A stretch of 64,000 bases of DNA from Stomoxys calcitrans (Eukaryota > Arthropoda > Insecta > Diptera > Muscidae). The translations under genes and the position numbers were made by a program. Below the pieces are notes generated by a model. The model did not search any database. It saw only the letters and a program-made list of their open reading frames with translations, and was not told the origin of the DNA. Of the stretch, positions 1 to 10,645 are shown piece after piece; positions within the stretch are counted from its first letter, which is position 1; each line of letters starts with the position of its first letter. Where the stretch lies: contig NC_081555.1 of NCBI RefSeq assembly GCF_963082655.1, positions 92,953,819 through 93,017,818 of the forward strand. The letters run 5' to 3'.

Positions 1-505
1 CTGTGGCGTGCCCTGTGCCACTTTCTCCCTTATATTTATGCCATGCGACACACAATTTATCCACCTGTACCTCAGCATATGGTTTATCCAGTCTCTAAGG
101 ACCGGGTCCATCTGGTACTGCTCTAAGGATTGGATCAGTGTGTCTGTCCGCACCTTGTTAAAAGCCCCCTCGATGTCAATGAAAACCGTCAATTTGTACG
201 TCTTGGTATCGAAGGATTCTTCTATTTTATGCACAACCGCGTGCAGGAAAGTCTCCACCGACCTTCCCTTGACAAAGGCATGCTGTTTATGTTTAAGCAG
301 TTCGGGGGATGTCCTTCTCTTTATTGTGGTATCCACAATGCGTTCCATGGTTTTGTGTGGAGAGGGGACCTATGGCTATAGGCCTGTAGGCCTTTGGTGT
401 CGCATAACTTGCCTTGCCGGGATTGGGTATAAATACCACCCTAGTCTCCTGCCAGGTTTTCGGAGTATATACAAGTGCCAGGATAGCTGTGAAAATATTG
501 ACCAA
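1..505 (-). pseudogene. LOA-like non-LTR retrotransposon, reverse transcriptase fragment (type A)
   Basis: On the minus strand this is the finger and palm part of a reverse transcriptase. It aligns almost codon for codon with the plus-strand copy at 59230-59750. Visible blocks in order are PNPGKASYATPKAYRP, a KGRSVET-type block, DIEGAFNKVRTD (palm motif A with the catalytic Asp) and the start of a GTPQ block at the window edge. The family is the RNase H-bearing LOA/I-type group of insect non-LTR elements. Frames are broken between PKAYRPI and the next block, and the copy runs off the window at position 1. The long plus-strand frame over 8-583 is only the antisense of this domain. Confidence 0.85.
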
Positions 506-523
506 ATTGGGCGGCAGATAGAT

Positions 524-725
524 TCTTCTATTTTATGCACAAACTCGTGCGGTGCAGCCATCACCAGTCTTTCAGTGACATAGGCATGTCCTATTATTTA
601 TCGTGCTGTCCACAATACGTTCCATGGTTTTGAGTAGAAAAGACGTAAGGCTTGTAGGTCTGTCGGCCTTTGGTGCCGCATAACTTGCCTTGCCGGTCTT
701 GGGTATAAATACAACCCTCGTATAA
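524..725 (-). pseudogene. Second, shorter LOA-like type A RT fragment
   Basis: A second minus-strand copy of the same RT segment lies directly beside the first and covers the part equivalent to roughly 59310-59540. It shares the stretch encoding the CVVFIPK/PGKASYA region and the VHKIEES region, but it lacks about 27 bp in the block corresponding to 'RELLKHKQHA'. Both copies lie in the same orientation and are truncated at both ends, so this is either a local duplication or two insertions. No function remains. Confidence 0.75.
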
Positions 726-894
726 ATACACTTATTTTCGTTTAGCTTAACTACACAATAAAATTTTTTTTATTCTGAAAGTGAACCGGAATGAAGAAAA
801 ACTCACAAAAAGCATGCAAAAATTTAAGAATCTACAAAGTTTGAATTAGGGACATTATTCGCGAAAATTGGGACAAAATTGATGACTTGAACTT

Positions 895-1013
895 GGCGGC
901 CATCGTAGCGCCGAGGTTAACATGTCCGCCTATGACGCTGAACGACCAAGGTCGAATCCTGGCGAGAACGTCAGAAACAAATTTCAATGTTGGTTATCCT
1001 CTTCTAATGCTAG
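895..1013 (+). mobile_element. tRNA-derived SINE, 5' (head) fragment
   Basis: This holds the tRNA-like head of the SINE family seen in full at 26292-26606. It has an A-box-like TAGCGCCGAGG, the sequence CATGTCCGCCTATGACGCTG and a degenerate B box (GGTCGAATCC, one base short of GGTTCGAATCC), followed by the start of the body. The body stops where the CR1-like 3' end begins (about 1014). The RNA polymerase III promoter is therefore damaged. Confidence 0.8.
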
Positions 1014-1245
1014 TTTTAATATTCATCAACTTAATGCACTAAAATGTTTCCAAAGTCTGGTTTTAAATGTTGCCGAGTTACTGAGTAATCGCAGATCGTT
1101 AGGAAGTGAATTCCAGAGACGTACAGCGAATATGAACATATGCCATTCAGAAACGAGCCTCCGATACATTTTGGGAATGATTTTTTTACCTGTAATAGAT
1201 CTGGCGAAATCAATGAATCCATACAGATATTGTGGTGTAGATCAG

Positions 1246-2108
1246 TTAATGCAGGAAATTAAGTGACCTCTGGTACAACAGGTGCTGTAAGGAGACGCCA
1301 TATGGGGATAAAGAGTATTCAGAGATGAAGTCGCGCCGTCTCAAGCCAAATACATAACGAGTAACGCTATTAAAAAAGGTGTTTAGCTTACGTCTACTTA
1401 CCGAGTCGCAATTAGCAAACAACTCACAGCCGTAGAGAATGCCAGGAACAAGATAAGTCTCTGCCAAGAGAGTCCTAACCCGCAGCGGAGTAACCGACTG
1501 AGTGGCCCAAAGAGCACGCCACTTTGAATATCCCTGACCAACGACAGAGTCGATATGATTACTCCACGTCAGAGTGATGTTAATAACCACGCCCAAGTTT
1601 TTTTGCATGAGGAACGATTTTCAATCTAGAGTCGTTAATGAATATACCGACATCACATGAAAAACGAGGCAGCCTGTTTCTGATGACAACACACACCAGC
1701 AATCTCATCTCTCGGACTGCCGATACATATTTGTACATCATCAGCGTACATATGTTCCTCACAATAAGACAATTGACTCGCCAAGTCGTTACTGTACAAT
1801 GAAAAGAGAAGAGGACCCAGAATTGATCCCTGAGGAACACCTTTTAAAACAAGCAGAGGTGACGATCCAGAAGATTGATAACTGACGGATAGAGTGCGGT
1901 GTGACAGGTACGAAAAAATGAGACGAACGGACGTAGAAGAAAAATTGTTAAGATGTCTCATCTTATCACATAACAAGGAATGATCCACAGTGTCAAATGC
2001 CTTAGAATGGTCAAGAAGAACAAGGAAATTTATCTTGTCCAAATTGACCCTGATCCTCTCAGTGACCTCTGGCAAGGTAGTTACGCAACTGTGGTTAGGG
2101 AGAAACAC
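1246..2108 (-). pseudogene. CR1-like reverse transcriptase, palm and thumb
   Basis: The palm is readable in one frame at 2108-1653: HSKAFDTVDHSLL (motif A), GVPQGSILGPLLF (motif B) and MYADDVQ (motif C; the YADD codons are at 1737-1748, with both catalytic Asp kept). A frameshift near 1650 moves the thumb to a second frame at 1608-1246, which contains LGVVINITLTWSNHI and YGCELF. Despite intact active-site residues, the frameshifts and the lost endonuclease 5' half make the copy non-functional. Confidence 0.85.
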
Positions 2109-2194
2109 GGTTTCGATCTGAAGGACACTTCTCTAGAATCGAGTGGAACCGTAAGTGCCTGTAGGTCACGGATATTCCTCTGTAGAAAGTCAGT

Positions 2195-2655
2195 TTATTC
2201 ATCGATAGTTTCCATGCGAAATATCAAATCCCAGTCGATAAGAACAGCACTCGAAAGCAAAAAATCATGGTCGGGACTGGCAAAATCTCTAAATAAATAA
2301 GTTTCCCTAGTCCTGGTGAGTTCAAATTCATAGCATAAATATATCAAGTCATGGTTCGAAAAACATGAGGCTGACAGTTGGTCGTATAGGAGGACTTTAG
2401 GAGTGTCACTGAGAAAGAACAGATCAAGAAGCGTGCTGGAGGATGCGGAAAAATGCGTGGGAATTGTTGAATTGACAGGCAAAAGCCCCAAGAAAGACAT
2501 TTCAAACGTCAAGCCCGTGTCCTATAAAACATTAGAGTTGAAGTCCATAGCAACCACAATGTCTGAGTAAGCAAGAAAGAGAGGTTCAAGGACAGAGAAA
2601 AAATCTCGCGTATCCGTACGGTTGTTCGGTCCTTAAACGCACCCACTAAAAGATC
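2195..2655 (-). pseudogene. CR1-like APE endonuclease domain, C-terminal part
   Basis: The minus-strand frame shows an STLLDLFF block, then VLLYDQLSASCFSNHDLIYL. The last part matches the S(D/N)HD motif of APE-type retrotransposon endonucleases, which nick the target DNA for reverse transcription. The Asp of the usual SDHD is Asn here (SNHD). The 5' half of the domain is missing. The same segment recurs at 3866-4175 and a relative lies at 46250-46459. Confidence 0.75.
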
Positions 2656-2664
2656 AATTTATTA

Positions 2665-3865
2665 CCAGAATTCGATTTGGCACAGTGCGTTCTGGTAGAC
2701 CATAATCCATTCCTGTCAAATGTGGTCCAGATCGGATCATATTTGGATATAGACTGATTCAGACCGTACTTGGCTCAATTTCAGCCAACTCGGACAAAAA
2801 TCGTGGCTTGGAAGGGCTCCAGTAGTCAAATCGAGATATCGGTTTATATGAGAGCTATATCAGGTTATAGACCGATTCGGACCGTACTTGCACAATTGTT
2901 AGAAGTCTTAAAACAACACTACATGGTCATTTTCAGTCAAATGAGACAAAAATTGCTGCTTGTAAGGACTCAAGAAGTAAAATAGAGAGATCGATTTATA
3001 TGGGAGCTGTATCGGGCTATAGACCGATTCAGACCATAATAAACACGTATGTTGATGGTCATGAGAGAATCCGTCGTACAAAATTTCAGGAAAATCGGAT
3101 AATAATTGCGACCTCTAGAGGCTCAAGAAGTCAAGATCCCAGATCGGTTTATATGGCAGCTATATCAGGTTATGAACCGATTTGAACTATTCTTAGCACA
3201 GTTATTGAAAATTATAACAAAAGATCTCATGCAAAATTTCAGCCAAATCGGATAATAATTGCGCCCTCTAGTGGGTCAAGAAGTCAAGACCCCAGATCGG
3301 TTTTTATGGCAGCTATATCAGGTTATGGACCGATTTGAACCATACTTGGCACAGTTGTTGGATATCATAACAAAATACTTCGTGCAAAATTTCATTCCAA
3401 TCGGATAAGAATTGCGCCCTCTAGAGGCTCAAGAAGTCAAGACCCAAGATCGGTTAATATGACAGCTAAATTAGGTTATGGACCGATTTAATCCAGACTT
3501 GGCACAGTTTTTGGATATCATAACAAAACACGTCGTGCAAAATTTCATTTCAATCGGATAAGAATTGCGCACTCTAGAGGCTCAAGAAGTCAAGACCCCA
3601 GATCGGTTTATATGGCAGCTATATCAAAACATGGACCGATATGACCCATTTACAATCCCAACCGACCTACACTAATAAGAAATGTTTTTGCAAAATTTCA
3701 AGTGGCTAGCTTTACTCCTTCGGAAGTTAGCGTGCTTTCGATAGACAGACGGACGGACGGACAGACGGACGGACTTTGTGGGGTCTCAGACGAATATTTC
3801 GAGTAGTTACAAACAGAATGACGAAATTAGTATACCCCCATCCTATGGTGGAGGGTATAAAAAGA
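2665..3865 (+). mobile_element. mini-me/DINE-1-like element with 153-bp tandem array (E1)
   Basis: This is a non-autonomous element of the dipteran mini-me type. Its core is an array of units carrying GGTTTATATGGCAGCTATAT and CAAGAAGTCAAGACCC; the GCAGC landmark recurs at 3156, 3309, 3462 and 3615, exactly 153 bp apart. The array is followed by a (GTCY)n-type tract on the complementary strand (GACGGACGGACGGACAGACG, from about 3755) and the usual 3' end ATGGTGGAGGGTATAAAAA. The first unit (2665-2755) is of another subfamily and inverted. There is no canonical 5' end; the left side abuts the CR1-like endonuclease. Confidence 0.8.
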
Positions 3866-4175
3866 TCAAGTCATGGTTCGAAAAACATGAGGCTGACAGT
3901 TGGTCGTATAGGAGGACTTTAGAAGTGTCACTAACAAAGAACAGATCGAGAAGCGTGCTGGAGGATGCGCAAAAATGCATGGGAATTGTTGAATTGACAG
4001 GCAAAAGCCCCATGGAAGACATTTCAAACGTCAAGCCCGTGTCCTGTAAAACGTAAGTCCCCAGCAACCACAATGTCTGAGTAAGCAAGAAAGAGAGGTT
4101 CAAGGACAGAGAAAAAATCTCGCGTATCCGTACGGTTGTTCGGTCCATAAACGCACCCACTAAAAGATCATTTTA
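3866..4175 (-). pseudogene. Duplicated CR1-like endonuclease fragment
   Basis: This is a second copy of the endonuclease segment seen at 2342-2655, about 95% identical by eye and in the same orientation. It begins at the exact 3' end of mini-me element E1. It encodes MGAFMDRTTVRIREIF, a STLLDLFF block and CFSNHDLIFL. The offset between copies is about 1.52 kb, the length of endonuclease fragment plus array. Confidence 0.8.
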
Positions 4176-4595
4176 TTACCAGAATTCGATTTGGCACAGT
4201 GCGTTCTGATAGACCACTACCCATTCCTGTCAAATGTGATCCAGATCGGACCATATTTGGATATAGACTGATTCAGACCGTAATTGGCTCAATTTCAGCC
4301 AACTCGGACAAAAATCGCGGCTTGGAAGGGCCCCAGTAGTCAAATCGAGATATCGGTTTATATGGGAGCTATATCAGGTTATAGACCGATTCGGACCGTA
4401 CTTGCACAATTGTTAGAAGTCTTAAAACAACACCACAGGGTAATTTTCAGCCAAATCAGACAAAATTTGCGGCTTGTAAGGACTCAAGAAGTCAAATCGA
4501 GAGATCGGTTTATATGGGAGCTATATCAGGTTTTAGACCGTAATTGGCACAGTTTTTGGAAGTATTAACAGAAAACCGCATGCTAAATTTCACCA
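4176..4595 (+). mobile_element. mini-me array fragment (E2)
   Basis: This repeats the beginning of E1 (the TTTGGCACAGTGCGTTCTG block, then units with GGTTTATATGGGAGCTATAT). It stops abruptly inside a unit near 4595, where unique AT-rich DNA begins, and lacks the (GTCY)n tract and the 3' hairpin. Confidence 0.75.
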
Positions 4596-5690
4596 CCACC
4601 ACTTTTAATCATCTGAGGCATAAGGGAAATCATATATGTGACAGAATATACATTTTCCAACAATGTTATAAGCTAAAAATAATTTGAATACAAAACAAAA
4701 AAACAAGCAATTATATTTTAATTACTCAACTAGCCACCGTCAAATGAAACTTTTGCATTATTATTTGCAAAATACATTTTTAGCGATTTTTTGAAAATCT
4801 CAAAACACATTGTATGGAAATTCAAAATTGCCCATGTGCGAACAAAACCATAAACACAAACAAATAAATCAAAAAGACACTTTCAAGACGCTTTTCTCAT
4901 TTCATAATCAAAATAAACAAACAAATAAAACTTTTCGATGAAACGAATTTTTTTTCGAGGTCATTTTCCATTTGATTCATTTGCCAATGGCCAACAGCAA
5001 AGAGGGGAATATCATTTCCTGCCACGTGGTTCCAAAAAATCAATAAAGACTTTGACACTTGGTTTTCTTAACTTTTACACAACAAAGTTCCTAATGTCTG
5101 GTGAAAAACAAAAATTATAAAAGTTCCTCTTTGATATTTTGCCCATTTTTGTGGTCTGCTTCTTGTCGTCCAGCATTTTGTTTAATGTGGCACAGACAAT
5201 TTTCACATATTTCGTTATTGCCTCGTGTTTGGGGATTTAACAGTTTTGGGCGTTCTTTTTTGCTTGTTGTTCGTTATCTGATTGACAGATGCGACACAGC
5301 ACGTAGACGCCATTAAGCCTCCGGGGAATAAGACGAGGTCAAAAACATTTGACTTTAAATCGATTTTATTTGGCATTTCAATAAAATGGCAGTGATACAT
5401 ACTCTACTGATGCTGGTTAAGCTATAAATAAATAATTTAGTGCAAAAAAAAAGAAGGATAAAAAGGATGCGAAAGTTTAAATTTGTAATTTTTATTGGAG
5501 GAACAAAAATTGATGTATCAGATGCACAATGGGTTTGGTATTTTCTATCATAGAAGGTATCGAGGGGGCGTATAACCCAGCCACTTGAATCTTAGGCATG
5601 TTAAGATTTATAGAAACTTTTTGTCATATTTGTTTTTGGAGAAAATTTAAAAAAATTATGTAGAAATGTTCAAATACTTTTTATAAGTGT
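4596..5690. other. AT-rich DNA without recognisable genes
   Basis: The stretch is AT-rich. Short frames at 4938-5120 and 5101-5316 show no recognisable motif, codon pattern or repeat relation. I see no gene or mobile element; it may be intronic or intergenic host DNA. Confidence 0.5.
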
Positions 5691-7157
5691 AGGTCGGCCA
5701 TTTCAAGTTTTCCGATTTTTAATGGATTTTCGGAAAAATTCCGAACTTCTTGATGGAGCCACGAATTAAGGCCCATTTCCCTCTAGAACGCATAGTTAAG
5801 GAGATACGGCCATTTTAAGTTTTCCAAGTAAAATTTCGATTTTTAATGGATTTTTGAAGAAATTCCGAATTTTTTGATGGAGTCACGAATTAAGGCCCAT
5901 TTCCCTCTAGGACGCATAGTTAAGGAGATACCACCATTTTAAGTTTTCCAAGTAAAATTCCGATTTTGAATGGATTTTCGAAGAAATTCCGAGCTTCTTG
6001 ATGGAGCCACGAATTAAGGCCAATTTCCCTCTAGGACGCATAGTTTAGGAGATACGGCCATTTTAAGTTTTCCAAGTGAAATTTCGATTTTCTATGGGTG
6101 GAGTCACGAATTAAAGCCCATTTCCCTCTAGGACGCATAGTTTAGGAGATACAGCCATTTTAAGTTTTCCAAGTAAAATTTAGATTTTTAATGGATTTTC
6201 GAAGAAATTCCGAATTTTTTGATGGAGTCACGAATTAAGACCCATTTCCTTCTAGGACGCATAGTTTAGGAGATACAGCCATTTTGAGTTTTCCAAGTGA
6301 AATTTCTATTTTCAATGAGTGGATTCACAAATTAAGACGCATTTCCCTCTGGGACGCATAGTTTAGGAGATACAGCCATTTTAAGTTTTCCATTCTTAAT
6401 GGATTTTTGAAGAAATTCCGAATTTTTGATAGAGTCTCGAATTAATGCCCACTTCCCTCTAGGACGCATAGTTAAGGACATACAGCCATTTTAAGTTTTT
6501 CAAGTAAAATTTCGATTTTTAATGGATTTTCGAAGAAATTCCGAATTCTTTGATGGAGTCACGGATTAAGGCTCATTTCCTTTTAGGACGCATAGTTAAG
6601 GAGATACGGCCAATTTTAATGAATTTTCGAAGAAATTCCGAATTTTTTGATGGAGTCACGAATTAAGGCCCATTTCCTTCTAGGACGCATAGTTAAGGAG
6701 AAACGACCATTTTAAGTTTTCCAAGTAAAATTTCGATTTTCAATGGATGGAGTCACGAATTAAAGCCAATATCCCTCTAGGACGCATAGTTTAGGAGATA
6801 CAGCCATTTCAAGTTTTCCAAGCGAAGTTTCGAATTTTAATGGATTTTCGAAGAAATTCGGAATTTTTTGATGGAGTCACGTATTAAGGCCCATTTCCCT
6901 CTAGGACACATAATTTAAGACATACAGCTATTTTAAGTTTTCCAAGTGAAATTTCGATTTTCAATGGGTGGAGTCACGAATTAAAGCCCATTTCCTTCTA
7001 GGACGCATAGTTTAGGAGATACAGCCATTTTAAGTTTTCCATTTTTAATGGATTTTTGAAGAAAATCATTTCTCTCTAGGACGCATAGTTTAGGAGATAC
7101 AGCCCTTTTTAAGATTTCCAAGCGAAGTTTCGATTTTTAATGGATTTTCGGATTGTA
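5691..7157. repeat. Minisatellite with 124-bp and 97-bp unit forms
   Basis: This is a tandem array of about 13 units carrying CACGAATTAAGGCCCATTTC, CTCTAGGACGCATAGTTTAG and GGAGATACGGCCATTTTAAG. The landmark ACGCATAG lies at 5788, 5912, 6036, 6133, 6257, 6354, 6464, 6588, 6685, 6782, 6906 (mutated), 7003 and 7081. The steps are 124, 124, 97, 124, 97, 110, 124, 97, 97, 124, 97 and 78. The short unit lacks the 27 bp around GAAGAAATTCCGAATTTTTT. It ends in the middle of a unit where a mini-me array begins. Confidence 0.9.
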
Positions 7158-8067
7158 AATGGGCCAAGTCGGTCCTTGTTTCGATATAGCTGCGATATAA
7201 ACCGATCTTGGGTCTTGACTTCTTGAGCACGTAGTGTTTTGGTATCACTTCCAACAACTGTGCAAAGTATGATTCAAACTGGTCCATGTTTTGATATAGC
7301 TGCCATATAAACCGATCTTGGGTCTTGACTTCTTGAGCCTCTAGAGGGCGCAATTCTCATTCGATTTGACTGAAATCTTGCACGTAGTGTTTTGGTAACA
7401 CTTGCAATAACTGTGTTAGTATGATTCAAATCGGTTAATAATCTTGTATAGATGTCATATAAACCGATCTTGGATCTTGACTTCTTGAACCAATACAGCG
7501 GGCAATTCTCATCCGATTTGGCTGAAATTTGGCATGAGGCGTTTTGTTATGACTTCCAACAACTGTGCTAAATATGGCGCAAATCGGTACATAACCTGAT
7601 ATAGCTGCCATATAAACCGATCTGGGATCTTGACTTCATAAGCATCTAGAGGGCGCAATTCTCATCCGATTGGGCTGAAATTTTGTACAACGGCTTCCCT
7701 CTTGACCTTCACAATATGTGTCTAATATGGTCTGAATCGATTAATAGCTTGATACAGCTCCCATATATACCTACAGCTCCCATATATACCTATCTCCCGA
7801 TTTTGCTTCTTGAGCCCCTACAAGGCGCAATTCTTATCCGAATGAACTGAAATATTACACAATGACTTCTACAATATTCAGCATTCATTTATGGTCCGAA
7901 TCGGACTATAACTAGATATAGCCCCAATGGCATAACAGTTCTTATTCAATATTCTTTGTTTGCCTAAAAAGAGCTACCGCGCATAAAACTCGACAAACGC
8001 GATGATTCATGGTGGAGGGTATATAAGATTCGTCGCGGCCGAACTTAACACGCTCTTACTTGTTTAA
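7152..8067 (-). mobile_element. mini-me element with canonical 5' end, 3'-truncated (E3)
   Basis: Read on the minus strand it starts near 8067 with the terminal block AACAAGTAAGAGCGTG, a degenerate 5' hairpin (TTCGGCCGCGACGAA) and TATACCCTCCACCAT. It then runs through about five divergent ~153-bp units (TATAGCTGCCATATAAACCG on the plus strand). The (GTCY)n tract and 3' end are missing; the left border is the 124/97-bp minisatellite. It has no coding potential of its own. Confidence 0.8.
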
Positions 8068-8831
8068 CAAAAATTTGGTAAAAATTTAAAATTTTCTTTG
8101 AGTAAATTACCACTTTATGTTTGAGGAGGTTTTTTTTTAATCCTTCAGCGATTCGAGTTTAAAAGCAATAACAATTCAGATAGCGCAAGCTAGCCTATTG
8201 CTCCACACACAGTAAACCTTTGTCCTACATTTCAAACATTTCTTTTGCTATAATCTTAACTGGACTGAGTAGCCCTTTAAAATCATGAAAAATTTTTATT
8301 TTAATAAAAAGAAAAAAATCTTACTTCCGTTCCTATTACCCTGAAAGTCGCATTGCAAAGCTCGTAATCTGAGACTTCAACTTAAATATTTTAAATATTT
8401 TTAAGTAGAATATTTATTTTAATTGGAATCGTTTATACGTACATTGTAAACAAATAAAGCTATTGTTTACAAGCAGCAAAGGTTACTCTTCTTTGTTCCG
8501 TAACGTATGTCAAAACAAGGTGGAATTCTTGATAAAAAATGTACAAATATTTCCTACAAGCGATGATTGCTTTTATTGTCTCAATTGCGAGAAAGCCATT
8601 TAAAAGTGATCGCATAACACAGTTTCTGTCATAGTGTTATGAGTAACGTCTTTCTTGTGAATGTTAGTGATCTAGGTAGTTGTTAGTGCATTTACTTAGG
8701 ATTGCTCTGTAGCTTTGAGTGAGCGTAGCTACAGTGTTTGGTAAATAAAATAACAAAACACATGCAATAAAAATATCGGTAACATATTTGCATAAAAATA
8801 ACATTTTGACAACATTTTGTACAGCAATAAA
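8068..8831. other. AT-rich DNA without recognisable genes
   Basis: Unique-looking AT-rich sequence between two minus-strand mini-me elements. There is no long frame, tandem repeat or tRNA-like fold that I can recognise. Confidence 0.5.
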
Positions 8832-9872
8832 TTTTTAATACCCAACACCAAAGGATGGGGGTATACTAATCTAGTCATTCCGTTTGTAACACCTCAAAAT
8901 ATTGATCTACGACCCCATAAAAGTATACATGGATCGTTTCGGCATTCTGTGTCTATCTAGCCATGTCCGTCCCTCCGTCTGTCGAAATCACGATAGCTGC
9001 CGAAAGCTTCCAGCTAGCCGCATGAAATTTTGCATAGATACTTCATATTGATGTAGGTCGATGGGGTCTGCATATCAGTTCAGATTTGGATATATCCCCC
9101 ATATAAACCGATCCCCCGATTCGACTTCTTGACCCCTCTATAAGCCTCTATTTTCATCTGATTTGGCTTAAATTATGACTTACAACATACATGCCAAGTA
9201 CGATCCCAATCGGTCTATAAACAGATAGATCCCCCATATAAACCGATCCCCGGATTTGACTTCTTGAGCCTTTAGAAGCCTCAATTGTCATTTGGCTGAA
9301 ATTAGGAACAAAGACTTGGGTTATGACTTCCAACATCCACACCAAGTATGATCCGAATCCATCTATAAACAGATATAGCTCCCATATAAACCGATCCTCG
9401 GATTTGCCTTCCTGAGCCCTTAGAAGCCTTAATTTTCATTCGATTGGGCCGAAATTTAGGACAAGGACTTGAGTTATGACGTTCAGTACCCATACTTTCT
9501 AAGCCCTTAGAAGCCTTAATTTTCATTCGATTGGGCCGAAATTTGGGACAAGGACTTGAGTTATGACGTTCAGTACCCATACCAAGAATGATCCGAATCG
9601 GTCTATAAACAGATATAGCCTCCATATAAACCCATCTACTGACTGGACTTTTTGAGCAATAAGAAGCCTCAATTTTCATCAGATTGGGCTAAAATTTAGA
9701 ACAAGGACATGAGTTATGACGTTCAGCATCCATGCGAAGTATGATCCAAAGCCCTTAGAAGCCTCCATTTTCATCCGAAATGGCTGAAATTTGGAACAAA
9801 GAATGGAGTTATCATGTCCAACATCCCTGCCAAATATGATCTGAGTCGATCTATAAACAGATATAGCCCACT
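8832..9872 (-). mobile_element. mini-me element, 3' end and array (E4)
   Basis: The left edge is the inverted 3' end (TTTTTAATACCC, then CCAAAGGATGGGGGTATACT), followed by the GTCCGTCCCTCCGTCTGTCG tract and array units with TATAGCTCCCATATAAACCG. An 87-bp piece (AGCCCTTAGAAGCC, at 9415 and again at 9502) is duplicated inside. The 5' terminus is missing; near 9872 the array flips into the opposite orientation (E5). Confidence 0.8.
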
Positions 9873-10567
9873 TCATGCACAATCTGAGTCAAATCGGATG
9901 AGAACTGCGCCCTCTAGTGGCTCAAGAAGTCAAGATCCCAGATCGGTTATAAGACAGCTATATCAGGTTATGGACCGCTTTGAGCCTTACTAAGCACAGC
10001 TGTTGGAAGTTATAACAAAATATATCATGCACAATCTCAGTCAAATCGGATGAGTATTGCGCCCTCTAGTGGCTCAAAAAGTCAAGATCCCAGACCGGTT
10101 ATATGACAGCCATATCAGGTTATGGACCGCTTTGAGCCATACTAAGCACAGTTGTTGGAAGTCATGAGAAGGATGAGAATTGCGCCTTCTAGTGGCTCAA
10201 GAAGTCAAGATCCCAGATTGGTTATATGGCAGCTACATCAGGTTATGGACCGCTTTGAGCAATACTAAGCACAGTTGTTGGAAGTCATAACAAAACACTA
10301 CATGCAAAACTTCAGCCAAATCGAATGAAAATTGCGCCCTTTAGTGGCTCAAGAAGTCAAGATCCAAGATCGGTTTATATGGCAGCTATATCAAAACATG
10401 GACCATTATGTCCCATTTACAATCCCAACTGACCTACACTTAAGAAAATATTCGTGCAAAATCTCAAGCGCTTAGATTTATACCTTCGAAAGTTAGCGTG
10501 CTTTCGAAAGACGGACGGAAGACGAACGGAGAGATGGACGGACATGGCTATACTTTGTTGGGTTTCA
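9873..10567 (+). mobile_element. mini-me array with 3' (GTCY)n tract (E5)
   Basis: Plus-strand units carry GCGCCCTCTAGTGGCTCAAG and GTTATATGGCAGCTA. They are followed by the AGTTAGCGTGCTTTCGAAAG block, GACGGACGGAAGACG and the TTGTTGGGTTTCAGATC segment. The final hairpin of the 3' end is absent. The element is joined tail to tail with E4 through its array, so neither has a 5' end. Confidence 0.75.
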
Positions 10568-10645
10568 GATCAAAAGGAAAAATCAGTATGAACCGAGTTT
10601 TTTGACAAAGCAGAATGGTCCCATGGTGAAAATATGGAACTTCGT

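Larger units (their letters stand above)
1014..2660 (-). mobile_element. CR1-like non-LTR retrotransposon, 5'-truncated
   Basis: This is a minus-strand copy of an APE-endonuclease/reverse-transcriptase retrotransposon. From right to left it contains the C-terminal half of the endonuclease (2660-2195), the RT palm (2108-1653), the thumb and C-terminal part (1608-1246) and a short tail (1222-1031). Frames are interrupted several times by frameshifts and stops, so the copy is dead. The RT signature (KAFDTVDHSLL, GVPQGSILGPLLF, MYADDVQ) fits the CR1/Kiri/L2 side of the non-LTR tree; assignment within that group is uncertain. It has no visible ORF1 and is cut at its 5' side by the mini-me array that follows. 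Confidence 0.85.

Noticed and set aside
8..583. 191-codon plus-strand open frame
   Set aside because: It is the antisense of a LOA-like reverse transcriptase; the minus-strand translation carries the family motifs.
5691..7157. CRISPR-like repeat array
   Set aside because: Units are long, directly abutting and without spacers; eukaryotic minisatellite context.
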